From positions 21,548,086-21,612,085 of the forward strand of contig CM041550.1 in assembly GCA_023238725.1 (NCBI GenBank): 64,000 nucleotides of DNA. The letters run 5' to 3'. This document shows positions 25,401 to 37,618 of this stretch, in pieces (position 1 is the stretch's first letter; each line of letters starts with the position of its first letter). A program made the position numbers and the translations under genes. Below the pieces are notes generated by a model that was not told where the DNA came from, made no database searches, and was given only the letters and a program-made list of their open reading frames with translations. Origin of the DNA: Scortum barcoo. Taxonomy: Eukaryota; Chordata; Actinopteri; Centrarchiformes; Terapontidae.

Positions 25401-26079
25401 AAAACATAATTTCAAACTGTGCAAAAGGTTTTCCAGAGAAAATACCACTCTGCCACCTTAGGTCAGGATTTGTCAGTAATGTGTACGCATGTGGATTTTG
25501 CTCCTTTGAAAATAGCAAATGCACAGAAGTTTCTAAAACGCTTTAAAGAGCACCGGGATCTGCATGAAAAACCTGATCTCTTGGCCACGTTCAAACTAAA
25601 AAGAAGCGACTGCCTTGGCAGAGATCTTGATACTTATTGTTCAAGTTGCTGTGGATAACCCTCAGACTTTACTCTTATCTTTCTGCCTTTGGTGAAATGA
25701 AAGCATGTTGCATAAAATCAATATTTGTATCATATATTTTACAATATCAACTGAATAAGTAACCCCATCCATCTACCCTCATACCTGTCCACCTCACACA
25801 CCTGGCTCTGTGGGAGTCCGTCGGTGGAATAAAAAACTGCTCTGACTCATTTCTCAAGTCACTGCAGCAGCTTTACTTTGCGTGTCGGTTTTATTTATTC
25901 ACTATCCGGGTTTTATTTATTCACACTGTGCTCTTCAGTCAACAGATCAGACTACCCCTGCCTAATCTAGCTCCCTCTGTCCTTCATCTTTTACATATGG
26001 GATAGCTTTATAAATAAACATGGTCAATTAGGCTCCCCGTCTCTCACTCCGCATCTGTCATGCACGCCTGCGTCTCTGT

Positions 26080-26096
26080 ATCTATCTATCTATCTT
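26080..26096. repeat. (TCTA)n short tandem repeat
   Basis: About four TCTA units within the ramp1 intron are seen directly. Confidence 0.8.
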
Positions 26097-27959
26097 CATC
26101 ACGCTGTTTTTCCATCTCTGTACATCATGAGGCCATTAGGACCTCTGTGAAAACACTTTTTTCATATTCTCGCAGACGGATGTAAGTGTACGTCATGTAC
26201 GCATACTTCATCTCCTACACACTTGTTGAGATTTGGAAGAACAAAAATACAAATTAAAAAAACTTGACATGAGAGTGAGCATGCAGTCACGCACAGACCA
26301 CGCACGCTCGTCCAATCTGACAACTCTGAGCGATGAAACTGCACAAAACCACACTCTGTGCAGCAGATGACTGATGGATGTAAGCAGTCACATACTCATA
26401 CAGGCAGCTAGAGATACTTCAAGTATATACTTCAAGTCAAAAGCGTGCGCTGGGGCATATAAACATTTAGCAGAAAAAACTTGTTTAGAGTAGCAAACCT
26501 TGCCTGAAGCTGTCCCATTTCTTTGTTTGAATAAGATGAGCTGTCTATGTAAACCTACTCCCCTCCCTCCCGAGATTTTAACTGAGACAGCAAATCCAAA
26601 CCTGGAATAGACAATTCAGGCACTGGTGCTCGCGCTCATATGAGCAGACTCTCAACATCCATTAGTGCTAACATAAGCATCCACTGTGCACCTGGATGAG
26701 GGTGTCTGTCCGACTAAATGCAAGACTTCAGCCTGTGTTGAACAGTGATGTAATACAACGGTTTCAGTCTCAAATGTTGCTAAAAGTTGTCAAGCGTCAC
26801 GTTTTCTCTGGTCTCAGCAAGTGCAGCATATCCAAACAATTTTTTTTCAACCTGGACCTATTAGATGTTAAATGTCTGTGCATGTCTGGAATATATATGC
26901 GCCCAGAGCAGCTTTTTCCACTCATCCACAGAGGAAAGTCAAATAGAACATACAGTATCAGGTAGTCTCCATCACTGAGCTGATTAAAACCTGTTTCATT
27001 TGAAATGTACACTGTGAAATGAGGAACAGCTAAATAGGCCATCAGCTCTGCGCCTCAGCACCAGCAATACTGACACGTCTAATCCTTAAGTTTCATTCCT
27101 TTAGTGTACAATTAAAGCAGACTATCTGTGGTAATACTGTTGGTCACGGCTCTTAATGTCAGGATGGAGATCAGCTCTGGAGGCCAGCGTGAGAGTCAGA
27201 ACTGGTGAAAGGAAAAAGAGTTTTACACTCTGACTGCCTCATTTCTTTTTCCCATGCCTGCCAATTCTATCTCTCTTATTAACCGGGAGAAAAATACATA
27301 TATACATACATTATGGGCCAGACATGCATACTACACGTAAGCATGTTATTTCTGGCTGAAAAAATGCCCTGTGGCCTCACAGAGAGAAGTTGGGTAATAG
27401 TAATAGTTAAAAATAGACACGAATAGTACTGGATGTCCTAGTCACAGCACAGAGGCTGACATTTCCTTAAAAAATAACACCAGTTTAAGTACGGTGTATG
27501 CGTGCCATAGCTTTATGTCACACAGGCAGATTCACTCTGTATTCTGTTTTTACATATTGGACTACATTCAGCAGCTCAGTGAATTATATGCCAACACACA
27601 CACACTTTCTTTCTCTTGCACACACTGTCAGCTTTCATTTGACGCTAACCCTGGCTACATGTGGTGAACGAGTAACCAACCACATCTCTTTGTGTGCAGC
27701 TCTGCTGTGACTTTCTGCAGTCAGTGACTCATTATCATCTACAGAAACCTCAAAGCTCTTTAGACCACCAGCAGGACAAGAATCCCTTTTTGTGAAACTT
27801 CAAGGAAAGAGCGCAGGAAGAAAGCGCACACCCAGACAGTGTGAACTTGCTAGCTGAGGAAAGCAAGGTGCTCCGCAGCTCTGGTCCCATGCCAAGCAGC
27901 CCTGAGCTGTTTACACTGACAGAACCTCCACAAAGAAAGACCTCATGTTGGGGTACATC

Positions 27960-28140
27960 ATTAAACTCTGTTAAAATATTAAGGAAACACTATTTAATCT
28001 GTTTTTCCTGCTCTAAATGGCAGACAAACAAAGTTAGTAACTAGTTGCTGAACATAGCTGAGCTGCTATTTCAGTGGAGACCAAAACTGCAAGGTCAGGC
28101 GGCCAGAAACACAACTTTAAAGTTGTGATGTTGTCGTGTA
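27960..28140 (-). repeat. Degenerate copy of a dispersed repeat (same family as 48100-48460)
   Basis: Read on the - strand it contains TTTTGGTCTCCACTG, then CTATGTTCAGCAACTAGTTA and CTAACTTTGTTTGTCTGCC. The same ordered blocks occur on the + strand near 48205-48280 and on the - strand near 43860-43950. Boundaries are approximate and the copy is diverged. Confidence 0.55.
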
Positions 28141-28785
28141 GGTCAGCAACTGTTTTCTTTCAACATGAAACACTTTGATAAGGTTATAATAGGAGGGTGT
28201 TTTTTCTTTTTAGATATAGTGGCCAAAAGTATGTAAGAGCAGCTTTAAAGGATCAATTAGAAAAGAGGCTGATCGAATTAAAATTCATAAAATATTGCAG
28301 CACAAGCAGTCTGTAGTTTTGCTAGTTTTGGTTCTTTATTTAGTGGGGATGATTATAGACACACAATCAGCAGCAGCATTTTTTTTATCTCTTTTTTACA
28401 ATACCTCTCTTACTACTTACTTAGTACTACATACTTACAGTACAGCAAACATTGATTTGATGAAAATAATTTTAAACTGTATCTGCTGCTAATTAAAAAT
28501 CTGGGTATTTTTCTGACAGAATATGTAAAATAATGATCCATAAATAAAAATATAGTACATATTTATGTATTAGGAAACAGTCTGGGGGTAGCTGCCATGG
28601 CATAATGAACTCACTGTCACTGTGCCATGTGTGCTCTCTGTAGGTGTGAACTGCTGCCTGAAGCTTATATGATATATGTGTTATGATATATTTGACCTTA
28701 ATAGGTGCAGCTGCAGTGTCCTCCTTGTCCTCAGTCATCATCACGGATCATTACCTCAATTATGGCCCTGTGAACCCCTATGATC

Positions 28786-28786
<1 letters not shown>

Positions 28787-28825
<39 letters not shown>
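28787..28825. repeat. (AC)n microsatellite
   Basis: About 19 AC units are seen directly, inside the ramp1 intron 0.8 kb before the last exon. Confidence 0.95.
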
Positions 28826-28826
<1 letters not shown>

Positions 28827-29663
28827 CCACTAGGTCGAAACAGGCCATCAGTACAAGAGGGTCTCTAATGGAGAAGGACAAGTGTTTTGTATCTGAGCCA
28901 CCTGGACAGTCTGGGTAGTCTCCTCCTCCCCACTCTCTAGTTACGTATGTTATTTTATGCAGCCTCTTCCCACGTCACGCTCAAGGCCTTAGGCATTATT
29001 TCATTTTTTGAAAACAATGTTGCGTGTTTGGTTTTCTTTATTCAAGAATGCAGTGTGCTGTACTCCTGAGTTAGACACATGCAAAACATTTTTTTTACAT
29101 TACAAATGCTTTTATTATTTTAAAGATTTTTCTTGTTGATACTCTTATTATGTTAATGCCCTAAACATGCAGTCCTCAGTTCATTTATCTGTCCTATCCT
29201 CTTTAAATATCAGTGAGTTGCAATTCTGTTGCTATACACAATTTATCCTACAGAAAATGTATTATATCTTAAAGAAACTTGCAACCAAAACAAATATTTT
29301 TGGATAATGTAAGTGGCTCTGTTTTATTGGCTGAGAGTCCAGAAACCGCAACCAGCATTAGCTTGACCTAATATGAGTATGTAAGTATGGCAAACTCAAA
29401 AGGTCATGTTTGAACTGAAATTTGACATTTTTCCTTAACCAGAATTCCCTTAAAGAGCTAGATAGTTTTAGTTAATAAAAAATCTGCCAGTGACAAGTTG
29501 ACATGCATTATCAATCACTGGCAAGAAAAGAGAAACGACTTTTGTCTTTCTATGTCAGAATTCTAAGACACCTTGTTTGAGTTTGACAGACATAACATCA
29601 TTGAGGCAAAGGGATTTTATTGTTTACTTCACTGTATCCTTCTGTTTTGTCATCAACATACAG

Positions 29664-29919
29664 ACTCTACGGCGAGCTGACAAACTGCACGTACCTGGTG
29701 GCGCTGAAGATGGAGTGCTTCTGGCCCAACAGGCTGGTGGACGAGTTCTTCATCCGAGTCCACAAGCAGTACTTCCACGACTGCTCGCTGTCCGGACGGC
29801 TTCTCAGAGACCCACCCAACCGAATCCTGGGTCCCTTCATCGTGGTGCCCATCCTGGTCACCCTCCTCATGACGGCACTGGTGGTGTGGAGGAGCAAACG
29901 CAGCGAGGGGATTGTGTAG
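29664..29919 (+). CDS. ramp1: RAMP1, terminal exon: rest of ectodomain, TM helix, tail
   Basis: After ATACAG the exon completes a Glu codon and reads LYGELTNCTYLVALKMECFW, continues through FFIRVHKQYFHDCSLSGRLL and RDPPNRILGPF, then the membrane helix IVVPILVTLLMTALVVW and the tail RSKRSEGIV, and stops at 29917-29919. Cysteines equivalent to human Cys72, Cys82 and Cys104 are present with the same spacing as in human, so all three disulfides can form. The DPP motif before the membrane helix and the SKR-EGIV C-terminus are RAMP1-specific. Two differences stand out: an N-C-T glycosylation sequon where human has D-C-T, and Tyr at the position of human Trp74. The upstream Met of the open frame is intronic and not the start. 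Confidence 0.96.
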
Positions 29920-31640
29920 TGAACGGAGGGAGGCGGGCAGTAAGGGGGCAAGGCTCAGGAGACTCAAGGTTCACACCCAGAAGAGACGCTGACCGAGATA
30001 AACTTCAAACCAGATCCTACTTCAGTGATGCGTGAATGCACTGACACAAGTATAAAGCCTTTGCAGCTCCCATATTGTTACACCAAAAGTATAATTTCTT
30101 TGGTTAACACAGCAAAGAGTAGCTGAGGATGCTGCTGTGGAACATATTTACTGGTGGAATGATACTGTAAATATTATATATATATATATATATAAAATCA
30201 CTTTATTATAAGAAAACTGCTTCAAAGAATTTTGGATGTGATAATGCTACTACACATACAAGAATTTAACAACTATTTTTGGAGATCATGAAAATAAGCA
30301 TTACCTACAGCAACACAGGAATGAAATCCAGCGCTGAAATTTACCCGCAGATGGATTTCACGTTAAGGCTGTTAGGGAACCCAGGTACATCACATTTTCT
30401 GTGTGTATACATATACTGTAAATACACACAGTATGTACAATGTGAGATTAATCTGTCAGTGGATGTCAGAGCGTCTTTGTAACACATTCAACAAAAACAA
30501 CAAACATGGTACATTAAATTAAGTTCTCTCAAATGCAAATTTTGTGTTTCCATGTGATGCAGCATACCTGATTTTAACAGCTGTGTGTTATATTTGAAAG
30601 TTATACTCCGAATCTTGCAGATGGTTTGTGGATATGCTGTCAGACTACAGTGGGAGTAGAGAATGTCTGTTTTTAGTTTTCATTTCCTTTGCTCTGCTCG
30701 TATCAAACACCCATGGTCTCATGTCCTCAGCATCTTGGCGTACCTGCAGCTTAATATCTCTCCTGAATGGGAAACAGAGACATGTTTCCACAGCAGAACA
30801 CCCCGCTGAACCAGCTGGGAAAGTGCAAGAGATAATGGTGACACAGACTACAGATGTGCAGCACAGAGAGGACGGTCACCGCGCAGGGGTCGAGGCTCCA
30901 ATTTGGACGGGCTGTGATGATGCTGTTCTCTGTCGCTTCCATCCTCTGTCACCAAGGAGACTGAAATGAAGAAATGCCAACAGACACTCAGGTGGACATG
31001 GCGGAGAGTGCCGTCATACGTAGTCGGAGGTTTGGGGACTGCAGACAGTTAATTAACCAAAAGATCTCCACATTCTCTTTGATTTTTCTCCCTCAAACAC
31101 TGTGTTGTTTACCATGTGGAAATGCACTATCCCAACAATTACCATATTGATTGCTCACAATTGAGGCAGTTATGTGAGAATGAAAGAATGAAAAAGGAAA
31201 CAAAGGGTGTAAAATTCACAGTGGAAAATCAGTCTAACTACAGAGAGAACATAAAGCAATGGATTAGCCAACACACATCTCTGCCGAACATTTCCATAGC
31301 CTAAAGCACAGTTTGTGTATCATGGACCTGAGGTTTCTATTGATTTATGATCTCCCAGTGTGGTACAGTGTGTTGTGTGAACTGTTTCCTCATTGATATT
31401 TTTGAATGCTCTCTTTCCTTTATAGATTCATTGACCTGTAACCTGCCTGTCAGCAACACACACTTTAAAACACACCCACACTTCCCCAACATGATCTTAC
31501 TTTGTACTTTGTGCCAAAAGCTCTTGGAAAACAGAGGGTACAGCGTTTGCTATGAAATGTCTCATTTTCTGTTAGAGTGACTTCTAATGGTTTGAATTTT
31601 AAAATCTATGATCATGAAGAAAAGTTCAATAAAATGTCTG
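29920..31640 (+). other. ramp1: Probable ramp1 3' untranslated region
   Basis: From the stop codon the + strand runs 1.7 kb to an AATAAA at 31629-31634 followed by a GT-rich stretch (TTTGTGTGTCC). A (TA)n tract lies at 30176-30197. The end of the transcript is inferred; no nearer canonical signal was found. The 113-residue ORF at 30628-30969 within it looks like chance. Confidence 0.5.
31629..31634 (+). promoter_or_regulatory. ramp1: Candidate polyadenylation signal of ramp1
   Basis: A canonical AATAAA is followed within 10-25 bp by a T/GT-rich element, the usual cleavage-site arrangement. It is the first convincing pair downstream of the stop codon. Confidence 0.5.
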
Positions 31641-34600
31641 ATTTGTGTGTCCGATGCACTGCGGATTGGCACTCGTGTTTCTCATGAGCTAAAAGGCTTT
31701 TGGATACTGTGTGTTAAATATGAATGATGCATCGTGCATTAATGTATGCTTGGCTTACGGCACAACACTGAATCATAATGAATGCACTGGGTTCAAGACC
31801 CTGTGTCATTTGATGAAGTGTGAAAAATACGAGAGGCAAAACTATATTTAGTAAAGTGTAAATAAGACAAAGGCCTTGTGTTTACATAGCATAAAACTTC
31901 CTTTCCTGAGGTATTATCATGGAGGAATAGAGTCCCCTTTCCTTTTTTCACATCGGTGCATTAGGGAATAGCCAATAGTAAATGAAGGTGCGGTGATCAT
32001 ACAGGGTCATATCTTGCCCTGTATTTGATAGACCAACGTGAGTCACACACCATGAGTAAGAAGTAAGTTAGACACCTTCTTCCTAATCACTTCTCATGAG
32101 ATGAAAGGCTTGATTTGTCTTCTCAAAGTCAAAGTCTTTAAGTCTCTGAAAACCCAAGTCAAATATCAAGTATCAAGTCTGAATCAGGTCAAGTGAGACA
32201 ACTTCAAGTAGACACAAGCCCAACTGTTAGGGCTGAATCATTTGAAACAAATGCAAGTCATCAACTCAACTCATTAGAGAGAAGTCAAGTCTAAGTCACT
32301 TGTACACTCTTTAAGACCAAATTTCAGATCAATCACAAGTTCATCAGGGTGAATCCAAATCTGATTTCTGATTGAGTGTTAAAATGGCATTAGTACATTT
32401 TACTTTCCTGTATCAACAGTCCTTTTTTACATAACGAGTCCCTTCAGTGCACAGACCTAATGTTTAAACATTCAAGGTGTGTGGTTATGCAAGACCTGCC
32501 GTAAGCTGCCCTATTAATTTTTTATTCTTCCAGGATTTCACATTTCAAGACTTGAATGATTTTGCTTTCATGAGTCCAGATCTCAAGTCTGCACCTCTGT
32601 AATAGGCATGGTCTCACAAGGTTTCAGTGAAGGACTCTCCTTTACCAGCTGATTTGTACAAGTTTAGGAACAGTACCATGTAACCCTACACAGCCTGCCG
32701 CATGGAAATTTAATGAGAGTGCTCCCCGCCTCCTCCAGAGCGAGTCATGTGCTTTCAAGAGCGGTTAACACTTGGAGATCGTGCCATGACAGTGTCACTG
32801 ATAAATATGCACACTTTATCAATGTGCCAAAAAACTCACAGGATACGAGTTTTGGTACAAACCTGTAAATCAACATGAAACAAACACTGTTGATCTGAAT
32901 TATGCCAGTTGAGTCACAGCGCTGTGTGGGCATGTGCACACTCTGACTGACATCACCTTTTGGCTTTGTTACACCTGTTAGGGCAGTATAAATTAACATT
33001 TAGCATTCCTTATTAGTATACAAAGTGACCTTGTGTAATTCCCACCGCAGCTCCACCCACCTTCAACGTGAGTGGAGGTCTAATCAGCCAGAAATTATTG
33101 AATACCTGTGAGGGTGTGCAGGGCCTTTAAACATCAGGGACATTTGCTCTTTACAGGGGACATACTTCCCATTCAAGGCTCCACTGGTAATCTCCAATTT
33201 GGCATTATCTATTCCTTTCATTCATTAAACAGCCTTCTTTTTATTGTTGCCAAGGATTAAAATAAAATAAGTGCCTTGATGCTGTGAAACATATTCAGAC
33301 ATGTTCCCCTTGTTGTAAGACTGAAAAAGAGCTGGGAGTGTGTGTTTTTACATATGGTAGCTGTTCATAGAAACAATTTAATGGTAATGGATTAGCTTAA
33401 TCCCCAGAGCTGCACCACAGTGCCTTCCAAGTCAGGGTGTACACAGCATACTTCACTCTGAGATTGACAGGGGTTAGTGTATCAGCCGGTGATGGCACCT
33501 TTTTGCCCAACAAATTCAAAGAACCACAAACTTCATTTTTATTGGCACCCCACCAACACAAGAAAGCTGACTGGAATATAACAAACACAAAGTGAACATT
33601 AAATGAACATTAAATTGACTTTGACAGCAGACATTAAACTACTGGAAATCACATGTGTACTAACTGTAAGCTGATTAGGTAGCAGTTTAGAGCAGCAGTG
33701 GGAGATTAGTCTTTTCTACATGTGGTTCATAACTGTGGGAGGAAGAGCCTACAACATTACAGAAAAAAGGCAGGCCACAGTCAACGTGCGTCTTTTCTTG
33801 ACATTGAAGACTGCGCCCTCAGTGTGCTTCAGGGCGGGCATCAGGGGCAGAGAGAAAACGACATCACACCGTCCATATTGATCTGTGCCATTAGAATTTT
33901 TAGTGTGTGCCAGATTGAACACATTGAACACACTGCTTAAAGTTCCCATTAAACCGTGACTGTGAGTCCGCCTAACTCATCTCTCTAGGTTTCTATCCTC
34001 TGAACAATCTGTGCATCCTTCTGAAAGCCTGCTCCTCAGACGCTCCTCAGCCACACATGTTTAATTAACCTGCCGGTGAGGTTATGAGTCAGTTAATGTA
34101 CTGTAAATATTTAAAGAATTCAACGGTTCTTGTGGACAGGTGGTTTGAATGTTAATATTAACAAATTACAAATTATTTCATCTCCTGGACTATTGATATA
34201 CTGACATTTCTTGACTGTCACATCTTTTCATTACAACAAATTACAACAATGGTTAATAACAAGTAAGAACCATTGCTAAAAAATCATGCTGCAAAAATGG
34301 TAGAATAATACAAATATTTAAACAGCATTACATTTAAGAGGGTTTGCTGACAGCCATAACCTTCTCCACCCACATTAACGCATCTCATTCAAGATTTGAC
34401 TCTCCCTTGTGATTTATTTATGGAGGAGAGAGGCAACCTGAGGATATTCAGATGCTGAAGCCACATGTGACTGTGAGGTCAGCTGATACGGTGACAGTAG
34501 CAACACTGCAGCAAACTGTTAATTATTATATAATAACCAAGGACAGTGAGTGGGTGGAGGTCAGAGAGATCAGACTCAAAGATGCAAAAAGCCCAAAATA

Positions 34601-34698
34601 TTTGCCTCCAGGTATTTTGCTTGTTTTGCGGTTTCAGATACATTAAATTTTAATATGAAATGGGCATGAAAAGGACTTTTTCTAGTTGAATAAATTAT
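31641..34698. other. Intergenic DNA between ramp1 and the Gypsy relic
   Basis: No gene was recognised. The part at 32120-32600 is rich in AAGTC words (listed separately). The rest is ordinary AT-rich spacer. Confidence 0.5.
32120..32600. repeat. Degenerate AAGTC-rich repeat
   Basis: The words CAAGTC, AAGTCAA and close variants recur irregularly over almost 500 bp (for example 32126-32142, 32155-32200, 32252-32300). They read like an old decayed tandem repeat or the core of a dispersed element. There is no coding potential. Confidence 0.45.
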
Positions 34699-34703
34699 CT
34701 ACT

Positions 34704-35090
34704 TGTTATGTCTCGTCATGTTTGTTAAGTTTTCATGTCTGTTTCTGTTTCCTGTTCTGGCATGTCATGTTTTATTTTGAAATCCCTAACTCTCCTTTCG
34801 TTTCAGGTCCCTTAACTTCCTGCCATTGTGTTGTTTCCCGCCTGTGTGATTGTCTGCCCTGCCCTGACTTGTCTCCACCTGTTCCCCATTACCTCTTGTG
34901 TATATATTGTCTGCGTTTCCCCTGTCTTGTTGCCAGATCGTAGCTTCTGTTTCCATGTGTCCACGGCTCAGTGTTCCGTGTAATCAGCGATCGAGCCAAC
35001 ATCCACGTCAAGACCAAAGAAACCAAGCTTGTGTTTGTTGTAAGACTTTCTTTACTAAAACCTTTAAAATTGTGAAATGAACCACAGCTG
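34704..35090 (+). repeat. 5' part of the Gypsy LTR
   Basis: It starts with TG at the target-duplication boundary, is pyrimidine-rich and carries a TATA-like TGTATATATTG about 200 bp in, where an LTR promoter would lie. The right boundary is set only by where pol-like coding begins (about 35095). Confidence 0.65.
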
Positions 35091-35094
35091 TGGT

Positions 35095-36335
35095 GATTCC
35101 TGAGTTGGACCACGGGGACTACCCTGACCTATCAAGAGTCCCACTTTGCTACCACGATCTCCGCAAGGTATTCAGCAAGTCCAAGGGCACCTCTCTGCCT
35201 CCTCATCGCCATTGGGATTGTGCCATAGACCTCCTCCCAGGCACTCCCATGCCGAAGGCCAAGCTGTAGGCCATCTTGGGTCCAGAGAGGCCATGGATGA
35301 ATACATCGAGGCCTCACTGAGGTCTGGCATTACTCACCCCTTATAGTCACCGGCCGGAGCGGGTTTCTTTGTGGGCAAGAAGGACGGCTCAGCCATGCAT
35401 CGACTACAGTGCTCTCAATGATATAACTGTCAAGAACCGGTACCCACTGCCTCTTCACCAAGTCTTCACCAAGCTGGACCTGCGGAACACCTACCACCTG
35501 GTGAGGATCAGGGAGGGGAATGAGTGGAAGACTAGTTTCAACATTAACACCTGGTAATGCCATTTGGACTCACCAACGCACCAGCTGTTTTCCAAGGCTT
35601 CATCAACGAGGTTCTCCGTGAGTTTCTCAATGACTTTGTATTTGTTTATCTTGATGACATACTCATCTTCTCCCCTGATCCTGTCACCCATCAGCGTCAC
35701 ATCCGTCAGGTCCTGATTCGCCTGCTGGAGCACCAGCTTTATGTGAAGACGGAGAAATGCGAGTTCCACGCCTCCTCAGTCTCATTCCTGGGTTTCATCG
35801 TCTCGCCCAACCAAGATCAAGATGGACCCGGAGAAGGTTAGTGCTGTGACCAACTGGCCGCCACTCACTTCACGGGAGAAGGTGCAACAGTTCTTGGGGT
35901 TTGCCAACTTCAACCACAACCAACCACTTTACCACACACCCCTGCATGCACTAACCTCTCCTAAAGTCCAATTTCATCAGGGTCCCAAGGCTGAGGAGGC
36001 ATTCCAGTGTCTGAAGAGGCTCTTCACCACAGCTCCGGTCTTGACCATGCTAGATTCTCACCTGCAGTTCATTGTGGAGGTGGATGCCTCCAACGAGGGG
36101 GTGGGGGCAGTCCTGTCTCAGTGCTCGCCCAGAGACAACCGTGTTCATCCATGTACCTTTCTCTCCCGCAAGCTGTCATTGGTGGAATGCAACTATGACG
36201 TCGGCAACCTGGAGCTGTTGGCCATTAAGGTGGCCTTGGAGGAGTGGGATCACTGGCTGGAGGGGGCGGAGCTTCCATTCATCGTCTGGATGGACCACAA
36301 AAACTTGCAATACCTCAAAACGGCTAAAAGACTGA
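35095..36335 (+). pseudogene. Gypsy pol fragment: reverse transcriptase and RNase H, broken
   Basis: The + strand encodes Gypsy-type pol in pieces: a pre-RT segment with CAIDLLPG (near 35220), the RT palm with KLDLRNTYHLVRIREG (from 35469), MPFGLTNAPAVFQGF (35557), the active-site box VYLDDILIFS (35646-35675) and FLGFIVSP, then RNase H with VEVDASNEGVGAVLSQCSPR (from 36077) and the WMDHKNLQYLK motif near 36288. In an intact element this enzyme copies the RNA genome to DNA. Here frameshifts or stops fall near 35267, 35345, 35395, 35555 and 35815, and some RT segments between conserved boxes are shortened. Protease, integrase and gag are absent. It cannot make a working protein. Confidence 0.93.
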
Positions 36336-36389
36336 ACTCTCGTCCTGCATTTGGGTCCACCTGCTCTGTAGCCCAATCGTAACACTACT

Positions 36390-37618
36390 TGTACCTGTTA
36401 AGTAATTATTTTCATCTAAAGAATGCTTTAGAAAAATATGACATTGCAGGATTAGGTCTCAGTGTTTTTCATAGTGTGCACAATCTCCAGTTAACCCGCT
36501 TTACCACACAAAGGCACAACTTATCTATCTAGGTCAGTCACACTGATACTTCCTCTATTTCTCAGCATTGTGATTCTTTTCCAGATTTCTGGGCTGAAAA
36601 CTGAAGCAACAAGTGTGTCTTAATGACCCCATTTACTCTCCATAGTACAAAAAACCTGTATAGATCTGTAGATGTTAGAAGTAATGTTATAAACTGCCAC
36701 TAAGCGTTAGACCCTTTGCCACAACAGACAATCTTAATGATAATCTGGTATGCAGGAGTGTGATTCTGCTGCAGGATGGTGCATATAAGATGAGGCAAGA
36801 CAAGAGAATAATTATATGTACACACTGATTTCAGTGTATCATTGTAATTTCAACATTGGATTTACATAATACTTAATTGTGATATTAAATGTTGAATAGT
36901 AATATTTGTAGTACATTCCAGTTCCAAACCCTCAGCATGCACATGAACTTGAAAATGTCACACTTCAGGGCTGGACTGGTTAGAGCTGACTTTTCAGTTC
37001 AGTATGAAGGAAGACATTGCTTTGTTTTATTTTACATATAAATACAGTACAAGTACCAGCACGTTTTCTCCACAACACCTCTGCAACTGAGTGAATCTGT
37101 GTCCCTTTGGAGAAAAAACGCCTCAGAGCGTGAGACTGACCTTGTGAAAGTGTTTACTGTGGAGGATTAGATGGCACCACCTGATAAGAACTGGGACACC
37201 CACCTGCACGCACCCACATATTCTTTCACTGTTCTCCTCAGAGGAGAGCACTTTAACTGCAGACAGATGCTCAGGCTCAGCCACCAGATACCACTGAAAA
37301 CACACACTGGCTGTGAATTTCATCTGGATTAATTGTGCCTTGGAAGAATAATCCACAGTTGTTGAACCTCCCGCCTTACATGTCTCACCATGTTCTGTAC
37401 AGTATGTCTCAGCTGTAAATCTTAAGAGCACGTTTGTTTATATCGGGACAGAGAAAGTAAACAGAGGCTACCCACAAAAGAGATGTCACTTTCTCTCTCC
37501 TTTTATAGTTTGAATGTCATCTGATTGTAAGGACACCATCAACTGCTATTCTTGCTTCAGATCTCACTGTTGATACTTCAGCTGATTGACCAGAGATCAC
37601 ATGAGGTTTGACCTCACT
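36390..37618. other. Intergenic, nothing recognised
   Basis: No gene, repeat terminus or RNA gene was recognised. Confidence 0.45.

Larger units (their letters stand above)
13205..29663 (+). other. ramp1: ramp1 intron between ectodomain exons
   Basis: This 16.5-kb intron runs from GTGAGT to a pyrimidine-rich tract ending ATACAG. It joins phase 2 to phase 2 (GA + A = Glu). Contents I can support are the MITE at about 15935-16471, an inverted repeat at 16830-16878, a teleost repeat tail at 22225-22475, a minus-strand repeat at 27960-28140 and an (AC)n tract at 28787-28825. The stretches 13205-15930, 16520-22220 and 22480-27950 hold no coding segments that I recognise. A long intron at this place agrees with the large RAMP1 introns of mammals. 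Confidence 0.85.
34704..36384 (+). mobile_element. Rearranged Ty3/Gypsy LTR retrotransposon relic
   Basis: The unit begins TGTTATG and ends CGTAACA, giving the short inverted TGTTA/TAACA termini of an LTR element, and the same 5 bp (CTACT) flank both sides (34699-34703 and 36385-36389). The left 0.38 kb has LTR character: C/T-rich sequence, a TATATATT box near 34901-34908 and a stretch leading to CTAAAACCTTTAAAATTGTG. Then comes a pol fragment (35095-36335), and the last 50 bp (crossing CTGCATTTGGGTCCACCTG) look like the normal 3' end of a fish Gypsy LTR. There is only one LTR's worth of LTR sequence, split around pol; gag, protease and integrase are missing. Confidence 0.85.

Noticed and set aside
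30628..30969. 113-residue frame with a hydrophobic start in the ramp1 3' UTR
   Set aside because: It looks a little like a secreted protein, but it has no recognisable domain, no splice context and lies in the presumed UTR; chance is more likely.
31780..31805. tRNA B-box-like GGTTCAAGACC
   Set aside because: No matching A box, anticodon arm or acceptor stem could be drawn around it.
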